Source of the DNA: Verrucomicrobiaceae bacterium
GTDB taxonomy: Bacteria > Verrucomicrobiota > Verrucomicrobiia > Verrucomicrobiales > Verrucomicrobiaceae
Reading direction: 5' to 3'
DNA: 64,000 nucleotides
NCBI GenBank assembly: GCA_015075365.1
Contig: JABTUN010000001.1
Coordinates: 2,542,001 to 2,606,000 of the forward strand
Below, piece after piece: positions 1 through 8,260 of the stretch. The translations under genes were made by a program, and so were the position numbers. Below the pieces are notes generated by a model that made no database searches, was not told the DNA's origin, and was given only the letters and a program-made list of their open reading frames with translations. Numbering within the stretch: the first letter of the stretch is position 1; each line of letters opens with the position of its first letter.

Positions 1-688
1 GACCTTGGCCGAACTGCGCGACGTCCGGGCTGGAGTGCACGCTTCCGCGATCCACTATGTGCTCGTGGACATGGGGCTGACATATAAAGACGCTCCGCGC
101 CGCCGAGCAAGACCGCGAAGACGTCGCCAAAGCGCGGCGGCGGTGGAAGCTGCAAGCAAGGCAGGCTAGAGCCCTGGCGGCTGGTGTTCCTCGACGAGTG
201 GAGCCAAAACCAACGCATGACCGGCTGCGAGGGCGGGCACCACGAGCAAGCGACTGCACGCCGCAGCGCCCTGCGGACGCTGGCAGAGCACGACGATGAT
301 CTCTCCATCCGGCTTGAGTGGCACCACCGCTCGCATGCACCTGCCAGGAGCGGCCGACACGGCAGCCTTCGTGACCTACCTCAGCGAGGTGCTCTGCCCC
401 ACGCTTCGCAGAGGTGACATCGTGGTGATGGACAACCTCGCTGTGCACAAAAGCCCGCAAGTGGCCGCCTTGGTCGAAGCGATGGGAGCCGAAGTGAGAT
501 TCCTGCCGGCCTACTCGCCGGACCTCAATCCGATTGAGAAAATGTGGAGCAAGATCAAAGCCTCGTTACGCAGCGCCGAGGCGCGCACCCCTGAGGAACT
601 CGACCAGGCCATCGGCGAAGCGTTCTCAAAAATCACAGCCAAGGACGCGGCGGGTTATTTTGCCTCTTGCGGTTATAGTATTATTTAA
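1..688 (+). pseudogene. IS630-family transposase remnant (5' end outside window, frameshifted)
   Basis: The conceptual product reads as an IS630/Tc1-like DDE transposase, but only by changing frame. Frame 2 from base 2 gives TLAELRDVRAG up to MGLTYK near base 88. The next frame carries TLRAAEQDREDVAKARRRW until about base 170. A third frame has VFLDEWSQNQRMT from base 184 (first catalytic Asp). The intact C-terminal part from base 296 has GDIVVMDNLAVHK (second Asp) and YSPDLNPIEKMWSKIK (Glu). Several frameshifts separate these blocks, so no functional transposase can be made from this copy. The 5' end lies outside the window. It borders a rearranged region, which fits an old insertion that took part in the local duplication. 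Family assignment is firm from the VMDN and SPDLNPIE motifs; the number of frameshifts is an estimate by eye. Confidence 0.85.
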
Positions 689-694
689 AATGCT

Positions 695-970
695 CTAGCG
701 CGGAGGCGCCTGCCCTTCTTCTACATCACTGGGCAGCGCCGCCTGTGGTCCGCCGTGAATCAGCCAATCAGGGTTCGGAAAACGCGCACCGGGCGGACCC
801 ATCAGGCGCAGGCAGTGGGCCGCTGTAGCTTGCTCCTCGTTTTTGCCGCTTCCTCCACGCGCCGTCTGGGGTGGCTGAGTCACATCAATGACCTGCCGAT
901 GCACCGGATAACGCTGCTCGACCGCTTGGAGCGCGGTGACGAGGCAAAGCAAGATGAAAAGGAGTTTCAT
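695..970 (-). pseudogene. truncated copy of pectate-lyase-like gene 5' end, fused to unrelated sequence
   Basis: From the ATG at 970 the first 32 residues (signal peptide MKLLFILLCLVTALQA, then VEQRYPVHRQVIDVTQ) are nearly identical to the start of the beta-helix protein that begins at 3127. Homology stops abruptly at about base 874. The frame then continues through about 180 bp of unrelated sequence to a stop at 695, just beyond the IS630 remnant. The resulting 91-residue product has a leader and no recognisable domain. I read it as a broken duplicate, not a gene. The 3' sequence (bases 695-873) was checked in three frames and nothing was recognised. Confidence 0.6.
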
Positions 971-1217
971 GCGCGGATCTTTGAAACGTGCGGATGACAG
1001 GAACATGACAGCCACAACGCCATGACGAAACAAGGCCGATTTTTTGCCGACAAGGCCTTCTATCGGGCGGGCTTCAGCGGATGCTTCTGGAAAAACTCCC
1101 ACATCAAATCATTCGCCGAGATGTCTAAGGTGGACGGGCCGAGCATCTCGACGATGGGTTTCATGCCGGGCTAGGTGTGTCCACCGCCTTCGATCTCGAT
1201 GAGCACGACTTCGCTAC
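874..1217. repeat. direct duplication, copy 1 (partner 3031-3374)
   Basis: Bases 874-1217 align without gaps to 3031-3374 at a constant offset of 2157. In the 60 bases 961-1020 I count three differences. The repeat carries the 3' end of the esterase gene, the esterase/beta-helix intergenic spacer, and the start of the beta-helix gene. The remaining bases up to 1306 (1218-1306) hold no recognisable gene. The duplication encloses the complete beta-helix gene, so homologous recombination between the copies would delete it. Confidence 0.85.
1060..1217 (-). pseudogene. 3' fragment of duplicated PHB-depolymerase-type esterase gene
   Basis: This is the copy of the last 53 codons of the esterase at 3217-4185. 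It retains MLGPST and HPLKPAR, but the codon for Trp in the conserved GGHTWPG motif is TAG (complement of bases 1171-1173), where the intact copy has TGG. Upstream sequence is lost at about 1218. The fragment is therefore dead and supports decay after duplication. Confidence 0.75.
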
Positions 1218-1306
1218 CTCCGCATGGCCTTGTCCTACGCGGAGCGCGAGGTGGAGTAGGCAGAGCCCATCAGCGCCCTCGAAGCTGCGGTGGCGAAAGG
1301 CAGCCT

Positions 1307-3127
1307 CTATCGTTGTTCTCTGCCACTGAAAGGTGCCGTTGAGGCGGGCTTGGGTTTGATTTCGCGTGTCTCGCCTTTCCGCGTCTCGCGGATCAGGGTG
1401 GTGAAGGGGTCGTTGTTGTAGCAAACCTCGCCGAAGAAGGTCCAGACGCTGGAGTCGTCATTCACGAACATCGGTGCGAGGCCGCCGGCGGTCGTGGTGT
1501 AGCTGAAACCACCGAGAATCTCCGTTTTGCCACCGCGCAGCGTGTGGGCGAGCGTGCCGCCGCGTTCGGTTTTGTAGCCGAGGATCCAAACGTAGCCGCC
1601 ATCGTTCGTGAGGTGCGTGCCTTCGTTTTCGATGTTGAGCTGTCGCGCCCACAGGTTCATGCCGCGCAGGTTCCAGCCGTGTCCGCCGCCGTCTTCGATG
1701 AAAAGATCGCTACCCTCGGCCTGTGGCAGCACCTTGAAGGACTGAGGCCGTGCGCTGCGGATGACAACGGTGCGTTTCGCGGCGAGTTCGAGGCCGCCGC
1801 GCAACATTCCAAAGCCTTCGATGAAGATGGGGCCGCCATCGCCTGCCTCGACGCGGAACTCCGGCGCGGGGTCTTTTGCCCAGTAGTTGAGGCTGCCGCT
1901 GATGCCGAGCACGCGCCGCACTTTGCCACGCAGGATGACCGTTCGACTCAAGTGATAGCTCTCCGGCAGGAATATCGTGCTCGCGCCGCTATCGACGGCT
2001 TTTTGGATCTCATCCGCATAATCGCCGCGGCCTTTCGGATCGTCTTCACGCACGTTCACGACCTCCCAGCGGCTCGGATCGTCCCAAACCGGCTCCGGCG
2101 TTTCTTGGATCGGCAAATGCAGCGAGCTCTTCGCCGACTCAAAGGCTGTCGTAACCTCGTGAGAGCTATACTCGGCGATTTCGCCCTGTGGATCGGCGGG
2201 AAGGCGAAACGCAGCCGCGAAGTCCGGCGTCTCCATGTCCGCCAGCGCACGCTTGAAGCCGCGGGTCTTCACATCGCGCAGAAAAAGACGCCCTCGATTG
2301 TAGTTCACGATGGCGGGCGCTTTTGCGGCCTGTCCGTTGCCTTGGATTGTGGCCTCGATGAGAAGCAGCTTGCCGTAAGTGCTCACCGCCGGGCATTCGC
2401 CTTCAAAGTCGAGTCCGCGGATGCTGATGTGCTGGCCTGCGTTGCTAAAACCGCACTCCGATTGCCCGCGCAGACGCAGATGCTCGAAGGTCTGGCTGTT
2501 CACCGCCTTGCCGGTGCTCACGCCGATGCGAAAGCCTTCGACGACGACGTTTTTCACCAGCAGCGGCCCGTTCATGTCGCGATGCGCGAGATCGAGCCCC
2601 ACCACGCCGCTGTCTTCCGACGCCACGAAACGGCAATCGCGCACCGCGCCGGTGTTGTTCGAGTAAAACTGGAGCGCGATGGCACCGGCATTGCCCTTGG
2701 CGACATCAAAGGTGAGGTTCTCGACGTTGTTGTGAAACCAGTCCGCGCTGCCAAAACCGCCGCACCACATGATCGCCTGCGGTTTTTGCGGATCGGTGAA
2801 GGTCGCGTCCTGGAGCTTGATGATCGTCGAGTCGCGCTCCTGCCCGCGCAGCATGGTGTGGCCCCAGTTGTCATGTCCGTTGAACTTCTTTGGCCACGTC
2901 AGCGTGGCGGAGACCAGGTAGGTGCCTTTCGGAAAGAACAGCACGCGATGCCGGCCCACATTCTCATTTAGCGCCCGCTGCAGCGCCGTCGTGTCATCCG
3001 TGACGCCATCGCCTTTCGCCGAATACGGCAGCTGCGTCACATCAATGACCTGCCGATGCACCGGATAGCGCTGCTCAACCGCTTGGAGCGCGGTGACGAG
3101 GCAAAGCAAGATGAGCAGGAGTTTCAT
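1307..3127 (-). CDS. secreted right-handed beta-helix (pectate-lyase-superfamily) protein
   Basis: The product is 606 residues with a clear signal peptide (MKLLLILLCLVTALQA). The ATG at 3127 was chosen over a more upstream in-frame ATG at 3259 because it puts the signal peptide first. Residues 27-75 have the typical pectate_lyase_3 opening (YSAKGDGVTDDTTALQ, then VLFFPKGTYL). A second similar segment at 355-410 (DYADEIQKAVDSGAS, then FLPESYHLS) suggests two beta-helix repeats, as in large exported glycan-degrading proteins. The likely role is binding or cleaving an acidic polysaccharide outside the cytoplasm; catalytic residues cannot be assigned by eye. The gene lies between two copies of a direct duplication, and its last residues (PASTAPFSGREQR) border the rearranged zone, so the native C-terminus may have been replaced. 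It follows the esterase gene with an 89-bp spacer. Confidence 0.75.
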   Translation of the reverse strand: MKLLLILLCLVTALQAVEQRYPVHRQVIDVTQLPYSAKGDGVTDDTTALQRALNENVGRHRVLFFPKGTYLVSATLTWPKKFNGHDNWGHTMLRGQERDSTIIKLQDATFTDPQKPQAIMWCGGFGSADWFHNNVENLTFDVAKGNAGAIALQFYSNNTGAVRDCRFVASEDSGVVGLDLAHRDMNGPLLVKNVVVEGFRIGVSTGKAVNSQTFEHLRLRGQSECGFSNAGQHISIRGLDFEGECPAVSTYGKLLLIEATIQGNGQAAKAPAIVNYNRGRLFLRDVKTRGFKRALADMETPDFAAAFRLPADPQGEIAEYSSHEVTTAFESAKSSLHLPIQETPEPVWDDPSRWEVVNVREDDPKGRGDYADEIQKAVDSGASTIFLPESYHLSRTVILRGKVRRVLGISGSLNYWAKDPAPEFRVEAGDGGPIFIEGFGMLRGGLELAAKRTVVIRSARPQSFKVLPQAEGSDLFIEDGGGHGWNLRGMNLWARQLNIENEGTHLTNDGGYVWILGYKTERGGTLAHTLRGGKTEILGGFSYTTTAGGLAPMFVNDDSSVWTFFGEVCYNNDPFTTLIRETRKGETREIKPKPASTAPFSGREQR

Positions 3128-3374
3128 GCGCGGATCTTTGAAACGTGCGGATGACAGAAAGATGACAGCCACAACACCTTTACGAAACAAGGCCGATTTT
3201 TTGCCGACAAGGCCTTCTATCGGGCGGGCTTCAGCGGATGCTTCTGGAAAAACTCCCACATCAAGTCATTGGCCGAGATGTCCATGGTGGATGGGCCGAG
3301 CATCTCGACGATGGGTTTCATGCCGGGCCAAGTGTGTCCGCCGCCTTCGATCTCGATGAGCACGACCTCGCTGC
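3031..3374. repeat. direct duplication, copy 2 (intact parent of 874-1217)
   Basis: This is the parental copy. It covers the esterase 3' end, the 89-bp spacer and the first 33 codons of the beta-helix gene, all with intact reading frames. Confidence 0.85.
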
Positions 3375-4185
3375 CGTCGCGGCCTCCGCTCCAGGTCTTG
3401 CGCGTGCATTTCATGCCGTCAGCGGCCTTGTCGGGCAGCGGGACGACTTCGGGCGCGGCGTTGCAGCCGTTGTTTTTCACCCAAGTTTGAATCGTGTGCT
3501 CAACGGAGCGGAAGTCCGTCACGCCCTTGCTTCGTCCGAAGGTTCCCCTGCCGTAGCCGCCCTGAAATGGCGCAAAGGCGTCGGCGGTGCCGTGGAAATG
3601 CATCACCGGCACGGCGCGCTTCGCGTTCACCGCGTCGATCATGAGCGGACCACCGACCGGCGCGATGGCGGCGATGCGTTCACTCAACTCGGAGGCGACG
3701 TAATGCGACACGATGCCGCCATTCGAGAGGCCGGTGGCATAGACACGGTTCGCATCGACCTTCACCACCGTCGCGAGGTCATCGAGCAGCGCCGCCGTGA
3801 AGGCGACGTCGTCGATCTTGTTCTCCATCGCATAGCCACAACACCCTCCGCCGTTGAAGGTGAGCAACTGGTTCTCCAGCCGTCCGGTGCCAAAGGGATA
3901 CACGACGATGAATCCGGCTTCCTCCGATTTCGCATTCAGTCCGCTGAGCCGCACCATGCTCGCTGGATTGCCGCCACCGCCGTGAAACGCGATGATCACC
4001 GGCATCGCCTTCGTCGAATCATACCTGCCCGGCACATGAATCTGGTAGCGCCGATTCAATTCGCCGACTTTCACCGTGCGCGTGTGGTCGCCGGCGGCGA
4101 GCGGCTCCGCCATCACGATCGACTCGATGCTAACGAAGCAAGCGGCCAGCAAGATCAGCGTTCGGAGCATTCGACGGTGGTTCAT
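3217..4185 (-). CDS. secreted PHB-depolymerase-family esterase (LpqC-like)
   Basis: The protein has 322 residues and starts at the ATG at 4185 (MNHRRMLRTLILLAACF), giving a signal peptide; the upstream in-frame ATG at 4236 only adds a non-leader tail. It is an alpha/beta hydrolase of the poly(3-hydroxybutyrate) depolymerase/feruloyl-esterase group. The oxyanion-hole motif is AFHGGGGN (about residues 66-73). The nucleophile elbow is TGLSNGG with Ser154. The HFHGTAD segment is the likely Asp region, and GGGHTWPG contains the catalytic His. It is probably exported and cleaves ester bonds of polyesters or acylated polysaccharides, which fits the beta-helix gene downstream on the same strand. A partial dead copy of its 3' end lies at 1060-1217. 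Confidence 0.85.
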   Translation of the reverse strand: MNHRRMLRTLILLAACFVSIESIVMAEPLAAGDHTRTVKVGELNRRYQIHVPGRYDSTKAMPVIIAFHGGGGNPASMVRLSGLNAKSEEAGFIVVYPFGTGRLENQLLTFNGGGCCGYAMENKIDDVAFTAALLDDLATVVKVDANRVYATGLSNGGIVSHYVASELSERIAAIAPVGGPLMIDAVNAKRAVPVMHFHGTADAFAPFQGGYGRGTFGRSKGVTDFRSVEHTIQTWVKNNGCNAAPEVVPLPDKAADGMKCTRKTWSGGRDGSEVVLIEIEGGGHTWPGMKPIVEMLGPSTMDISANDLMWEFFQKHPLKPAR

Positions 4186-4327
4186 GTTGAGAGCGTGTGT
4201 TGTTGGGAAGGGAGTTTTCACGTCCCGCAGGAACACGCCGGCTCAGGTTCGGTTGCGTGAACCGTGTGTGACAAAAATGGCTGATGCAGGATGTCATACA
4301 CGAAGCGTCCATCGGACACAGATCGTC

Positions 4328-5710
4328 ATGCCCCTTCTTCGCCTCATTTTGCTGACCTCCTTGCTTTCCACGACCGTCCAAGCGCTCACACCTGACGAAG
4401 CGGAGGCACGTTTGCGAATGGCGCGGCAGATCGCGCGGGAGCGGAATGATCGGGAACTGGTGCAGCGGGTGGAGACATTGGCGCGTGAGTTCAAAGCGGG
4501 GCTTCCGGCGGAGGCAGAGGAGCAGCTGCGCGAGGCGGAGAAGGCGGTGGGCATTGATCCCGGTGGTTGGTCGATGGCCGGGCAGCCGTTGTTTCATCCC
4601 ACGGCGGCGATGGAGACTGCGCTGAAGGCCCAGGGGCCGAAATTCGCCGCGGCGATGGCTTCGGGCGATGCGAACGCGGTGCGTGAGATCACAACGGCGA
4701 TGGTAGGCATCCTCGGCGATCAAGCGGGCGTGCCGGATGGCCGGCGCATGGGGCAGAAGCCTTCTGAATTGAAGCTGAGTCGTGCCGAGGCGGTGAAGCT
4801 CTTCCTCGCCGCGCTGGAGACGCAGGGCCGCGCGATGCGCGCCTTGATGAAAGGCGAGCTTTTGCCAGATCAAATGGTCCGCGTGTATGCCTACGTGCTC
4901 GACGCGTGCGTGACGATGCAGCCGCATGTCGCGCTGCATGCGCCGGAACGTGTCGCGGACCTCGACAAGCTGCTGCGAGGCACCGCAGGCGTGCTTTTGA
5001 GGCTTCAGCAGCCGCAGGGCCATTTTCCGTTCCCGGACCTGCGCGGCAAAAACATCCGTTTTGGCGATATGACGACCAAACAGCTCCAAAACGGCTCTAT
5101 CACGATTGAAGACGGTTGGATCATCACGCCCGATCCGGATGGTGGCTCGCAATTCGACACGGGTGTGTGTGGCGTGGCTTTGTTGCGAGCGGGTGAGTTG
5201 TTGAAGGATGAAAGCTATCTCGCCGCCGGTCGCCGTGCCGCGGAATGGGCGGCGAAGCAAAAGTGCTGCGCGAATTTCAATTACAATGCCTTCTCCGTGT
5301 CGCTGCTGTCGCGGGCGGGCATGCAGGAGGCCGCGTTGGAGAAGTTTCGCGTCGGTGTCGCGCCTGGTCAGGCGAAGAACGGTCGCTGGCTCGATGCGCA
5401 CAATGCGCGCACGGTTTACCATGTGATCATTTTGCGTGCGCTGGCCGATCTCGGTCGCTCAGCGGAGGTCGATGCGGTCGCGTTGCCTGCGATTCGTGCC
5501 TTGCTCGATGAGTTTGATGCCATGGGCATCACGGTGGAGGCCTTACCGGAGCTTCACGCCCTCGCCAAACAGCATCCTGACGAGGCTCGACTGCAAAAGG
5601 CCGTTCGCGACATGGCTTCGACGATCGTCAACAAATGCACCGACGGCACCCGAGTGAAGCTGGGCGCTCAACCGCATCAACTCGCCGCGGTGGTCGAGGT
5701 GGTGGAGTGA
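4328..5710 (+). CDS. exported protein of unknown function, alpha/alpha-toroid-like
   Basis: The product has 460 residues. The ATG at 4328 is followed at once by a leader (MPLLRLILLTSLLSTTVQA), which decides the start; an in-frame ORF extends upstream to 4076 but overlaps the divergent esterase. The N-terminal third is helical and charged (repeated EAE/AR patterns). The C-terminal two thirds (GTAGVLLRLQQPQGHFPFPD, GGSQFDTGVCGVALLRAG, then paired helices) resemble alpha/alpha-barrel proteins such as squalene-cyclase-like or glycosidase-like toroids; this is a structural impression only. Divergent from the esterase with 142 bp between starts. I cannot assign a function. Confidence 0.7.
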   Translation: MPLLRLILLTSLLSTTVQALTPDEAEARLRMARQIARERNDRELVQRVETLAREFKAGLPAEAEEQLREAEKAVGIDPGGWSMAGQPLFHPTAAMETALKAQGPKFAAAMASGDANAVREITTAMVGILGDQAGVPDGRRMGQKPSELKLSRAEAVKLFLAALETQGRAMRALMKGELLPDQMVRVYAYVLDACVTMQPHVALHAPERVADLDKLLRGTAGVLLRLQQPQGHFPFPDLRGKNIRFGDMTTKQLQNGSITIEDGWIITPDPDGGSQFDTGVCGVALLRAGELLKDESYLAAGRRAAEWAAKQKCCANFNYNAFSVSLLSRAGMQEAALEKFRVGVAPGQAKNGRWLDAHNARTVYHVIILRALADLGRSAEVDAVALPAIRALLDEFDAMGITVEALPELHALAKQHPDEARLQKAVRDMASTIVNKCTDGTRVKLGAQPHQLAAVVEVVE

Positions 5711-5815
5711 CATCCCCAACCAAGAAGTGTCCCCGGGACTACGGTGCTTCATCCGTGGGAAAACTCGTTTGTTGCTACCGTCATACGCAATGCATCGAAA
5801 GCCCTGATCCAGGGA

Positions 5816-7021
5816 CTACAGTGGATCGAAAAAGGGCTTCAAGTCTTCTGTATCGCAATCACTCAAATACTTTGGAACAAACAACACGTGGTTCGCTTGA
5901 TAGTGCCTGATTAACCAAAAAGGTTTGTCCTGAATCCACTCATCAGGATCGTCTGGAGTTAGTATGACAAGTCGATTGCCAGGGTCCGGACGGTCGTGCA
6001 TCCACTGATCTATACGCAAGTTTATACCAGAATCACCGAAGCCATACCCGCAGCAAATAAGGTGAGAGTGTTTGGCAAGGCTTTCCCTGAATACTTCAAT
6101 CTGCTCGCCCCAGAAACCCAGGCCATAACGCAGTTCTTTGACAATCGTGCCGGACAGAAAAGCAGCCTTCCAGGATATAGGTCGAACGATATGGCCTGTC
6201 TCGTCTTTGCTGTGGTCAGGATCACCATCGGGTATTGCATACTGTCTCGTGCCACCATTCCAATTTGGAAACTCGAAAAGCCACCAATTCAACGAACCAT
6301 GAAGTTTGAGCAATCTTACACGCTTACGATGCGCTGTGGTGGATTTCCACCATCGGCTGCTATACACGGAAAACTGACCGTGAGTTCGGTCGTCAAACCC
6401 AGTCTCTACCTCACTGATACCATCATCCATCAATTGCTGCTCGACTAATGTGTCATGGTTCAGTGTGAAGATATCCAACTCATCAACTGCCATGGCGGTC
6501 TTGGAGATTACGCCAAGGCCTTGCCTCGTGCTCCCGCCAGTTCGCAATTTAGCGTCAACTACCCAGTGGAGAAATTCGCACGTGTCAGTCGCGAGGCCCA
6601 CGAACCCATCCAGCCCGGATGGCCCGCCTTTATAGCCACAATGGAGCGATGCGGTATCGCGACGAAGTCGGCGCAAAAACTCAACTGTTGCCAAATTTGG
6701 CACATGATCCGTTTCCGCCCGTGCTGCCTGTTCGGCAAGACTGAACAGATCTTCGTAATGTGGCTTGCTGCCGGATCCTGGACGCGCCAACTCCGCTCGA
6801 TAGTCTGCTGCGCAATCAGCAACCTTGCTCAGGAATTTCGTCACGATGGGGGTGATGTTGTCCGGGATCAGCGGGTTGGGATTGAGGCCTGCATAGAAAC
6901 GACCAACACTGTTAAAATGCCAGTCACCACTAAGAGCGGATGCTGTGATTTCTTGAACCGACGGCATCTCGGAAGCGAATGATATTCCAGAGCCAAAAAA
7001 GAATGCTGCCTGTGATTTCAT
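5816..7021 (-). CDS. SIR2-like domain protein
   Basis: The predicted 401-residue protein opens with AAFFFGSGISFASEMPS, the G-x-G-x-S nucleotide-binding loop of SIR2-like folds. It also has IFTLNHDTLVEQ (the T-x-N-x-D motif), LLKLHGSLNWW (the catalytic-His-type KLHGS motif) and LICCGYGFGDSGIN near the C-terminus. This order is typical of SIR2_2-type proteins, many of which consume NAD+ in antiphage systems. ATG 7021 places the motif at the N-terminus; an in-frame TTG at 7060 would add 13 residues. Base composition is clearly lower than its surroundings (26 G+C of 60 at 6001-6060), suggesting horizontal transfer. No partner gene (TIR, helicase, Argonaute) lies next to it. A role in defence is inference; a metabolic or regulatory NADase cannot be excluded. 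Confidence 0.8.
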   Translation of the reverse strand: MKSQAAFFFGSGISFASEMPSVQEITASALSGDWHFNSVGRFYAGLNPNPLIPDNITPIVTKFLSKVADCAADYRAELARPGSGSKPHYEDLFSLAEQAARAETDHVPNLATVEFLRRLRRDTASLHCGYKGGPSGLDGFVGLATDTCEFLHWVVDAKLRTGGSTRQGLGVISKTAMAVDELDIFTLNHDTLVEQQLMDDGISEVETGFDDRTHGQFSVYSSRWWKSTTAHRKRVRLLKLHGSLNWWLFEFPNWNGGTRQYAIPDGDPDHSKDETGHIVRPISWKAAFLSGTIVKELRYGLGFWGEQIEVFRESLAKHSHLICCGYGFGDSGINLRIDQWMHDRPDPGNRLVILTPDDPDEWIQDKPFWLIRHYQANHVLFVPKYLSDCDTEDLKPFFDPL

Positions 7022-7196
7022 GCCATGAGCGATAGCTGGCTTGCTTGAGAACTTCAACAAAGCCGCTCAAAAGGTTCACATGCTCGCGTGAATGCACTTA
7101 ATTGCATGCTCAGTCGAAGTGGCGGAGTGAAAGAGTGTGGTTGAGTCCTCCGGACTCATCTTTCGCAGCCGAGACGGCTGCACCACTTTCTGTGAT

Positions 7197-8165
7197 TCAG
7201 CGCCGGTGAATGGGCCCGACATACTCCGTGGCGATCACAATGTCATCGAACCACACGCGATTCATATTGGGCGGATTGGCGACGTTGTTTTGGCGGTAGG
7301 CGTTTTCGGTGACGTAGTGGCTGAGCATGAAGTAGCTGACGGCGAGCTCGGGGACGGTGCGCCAGCGGAAGCCTTCGAATGTCTGCTGGCCGTCCTTGAG
7401 CACGTCGAATCCTTCGCCGGTCCATTTTCCGGTTTTGGTGCCGGGGCCGATGTGGGTGGTGAGCTTGCCATCGAGCCACAGGGCGAGCTCGCCGTTGCTC
7501 TGGCCGATGTCGTTGCACTTCACCATGATCTCGACGCATTGCCACTGGCCGCGTGGCGGGCCGGGTTTGCCTTCGGGCCACAGGCCGTTGCCCCAGAAGC
7601 CGCCGTCGGTGCTTTGCTTCATGTCGTGCCAGTAGGTGTAAAACATCCAGCCGCCGGGCGCGGCGAGCGTGCCGTAGCTGCCATTTGGCTCGATGCGGGC
7701 GCTGAAGCGCGTGTCGCCCGCAGCGTGCTTGCCGGCGCTGCCTTGCGGCCAGTTGGTGGGCGGGTTGTAGCCACCGAGGCCGCTGAAGTGATGCAGGTAA
7801 GGCGCATCCTCGGCGAACTTCACGTAGAAGCGCGAGAAGACGCGAGTTTGAATGGGATCGAGTCGCTTGAAAAGATGCCCGCCGGTGTTCTCGCCGAGCG
7901 TGGCGGTGACTTGGAGGCATTTGGAGCCCAAGCTGGCCGCAGGATGGTCGTTCACGATTTCGAGCACTCGAGCGTCCTTGTTCTCGATTTCGTTCCAACG
8001 CGGCTTCAGGGCCTCCAGCGTGCCTTCTTCGAAGTTTTCGGCGAGAAGCACCGCGGGATGCTTTTCGATGCCGGAGTCGCCGGGATGAGCTTTCGAGATG
8101 CCGGGGCCTTGCGGGAGTGATTCGAGCGCGAAGGCGGATGACGTGAGAAGCAGGAGGAACCGCAT
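7197..8165 (-). CDS. secreted concanavalin-fold, polysaccharide-lyase-like protein
   Basis: The product is 322 residues and begins MRFLLLLTSSAFALES, a signal peptide; the ATG is at 8165, 6 nt after a palindromic element. Features such as FEEGTLEALKPRW, RFSARIEPNGSYG, GGWMFYTYWHDM, GQWQCVEIMVKCN, GELALWLDGK and NRVWFDDIVIATEYVGPI fit the jelly-roll fold of LamG/heparin-lyase-like or alginate-lyase-like proteins (W-x-C-V-E-x-x-V, DG, W-F-D-D-I-V). It is the last gene of the five-gene minus-strand run from 14135. Export and glycan binding are well supported; actual lyase activity is uncertain. Confidence 0.65.
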   Translation of the reverse strand: MRFLLLLTSSAFALESLPQGPGISKAHPGDSGIEKHPAVLLAENFEEGTLEALKPRWNEIENKDARVLEIVNDHPAASLGSKCLQVTATLGENTGGHLFKRLDPIQTRVFSRFYVKFAEDAPYLHHFSGLGGYNPPTNWPQGSAGKHAAGDTRFSARIEPNGSYGTLAAPGGWMFYTYWHDMKQSTDGGFWGNGLWPEGKPGPPRGQWQCVEIMVKCNDIGQSNGELALWLDGKLTTHIGPGTKTGKWTGEGFDVLKDGQQTFEGFRWRTVPELAVSYFMLSHYVTENAYRQNNVANPPNMNRVWFDDIVIATEYVGPIHRR

Positions 8166-8171
8166 GGGTTT

Positions 8172-8252
8172 TTGGCAGGAAGATTTTGGGGCAAGAAGAT
8201 TAGGATTCAGAGGCGTGGGGAAATTTTCTTGCCCATGAATGTTCTTGCCAAT
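8172..8252. repeat. palindromic element A, copy A1
   Basis: About 80 bp. The left arm is TTGGCAGGAAGATT, then three bases, then GGGCAAGAA. The right arm is TTCTTGCCC, then ATG, then AATGTTCTTGCCAA. The arms are 26 nt long and pair with each other apart from the 3-nt centre and single mismatches. The copy starts 6 nt from the start codon at 8165 and ends 8 nt from the stop at 8261, so it makes up almost the whole intergenic gap. Confidence 0.9.
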
Positions 8253-8260
8253 CGATGGCC

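Noticed and set aside
5816..7021. Complete Thoeris or DSR-type defence system
   Set aside because: No TIR-domain, helicase or other partner gene next to the SIR2-like gene.
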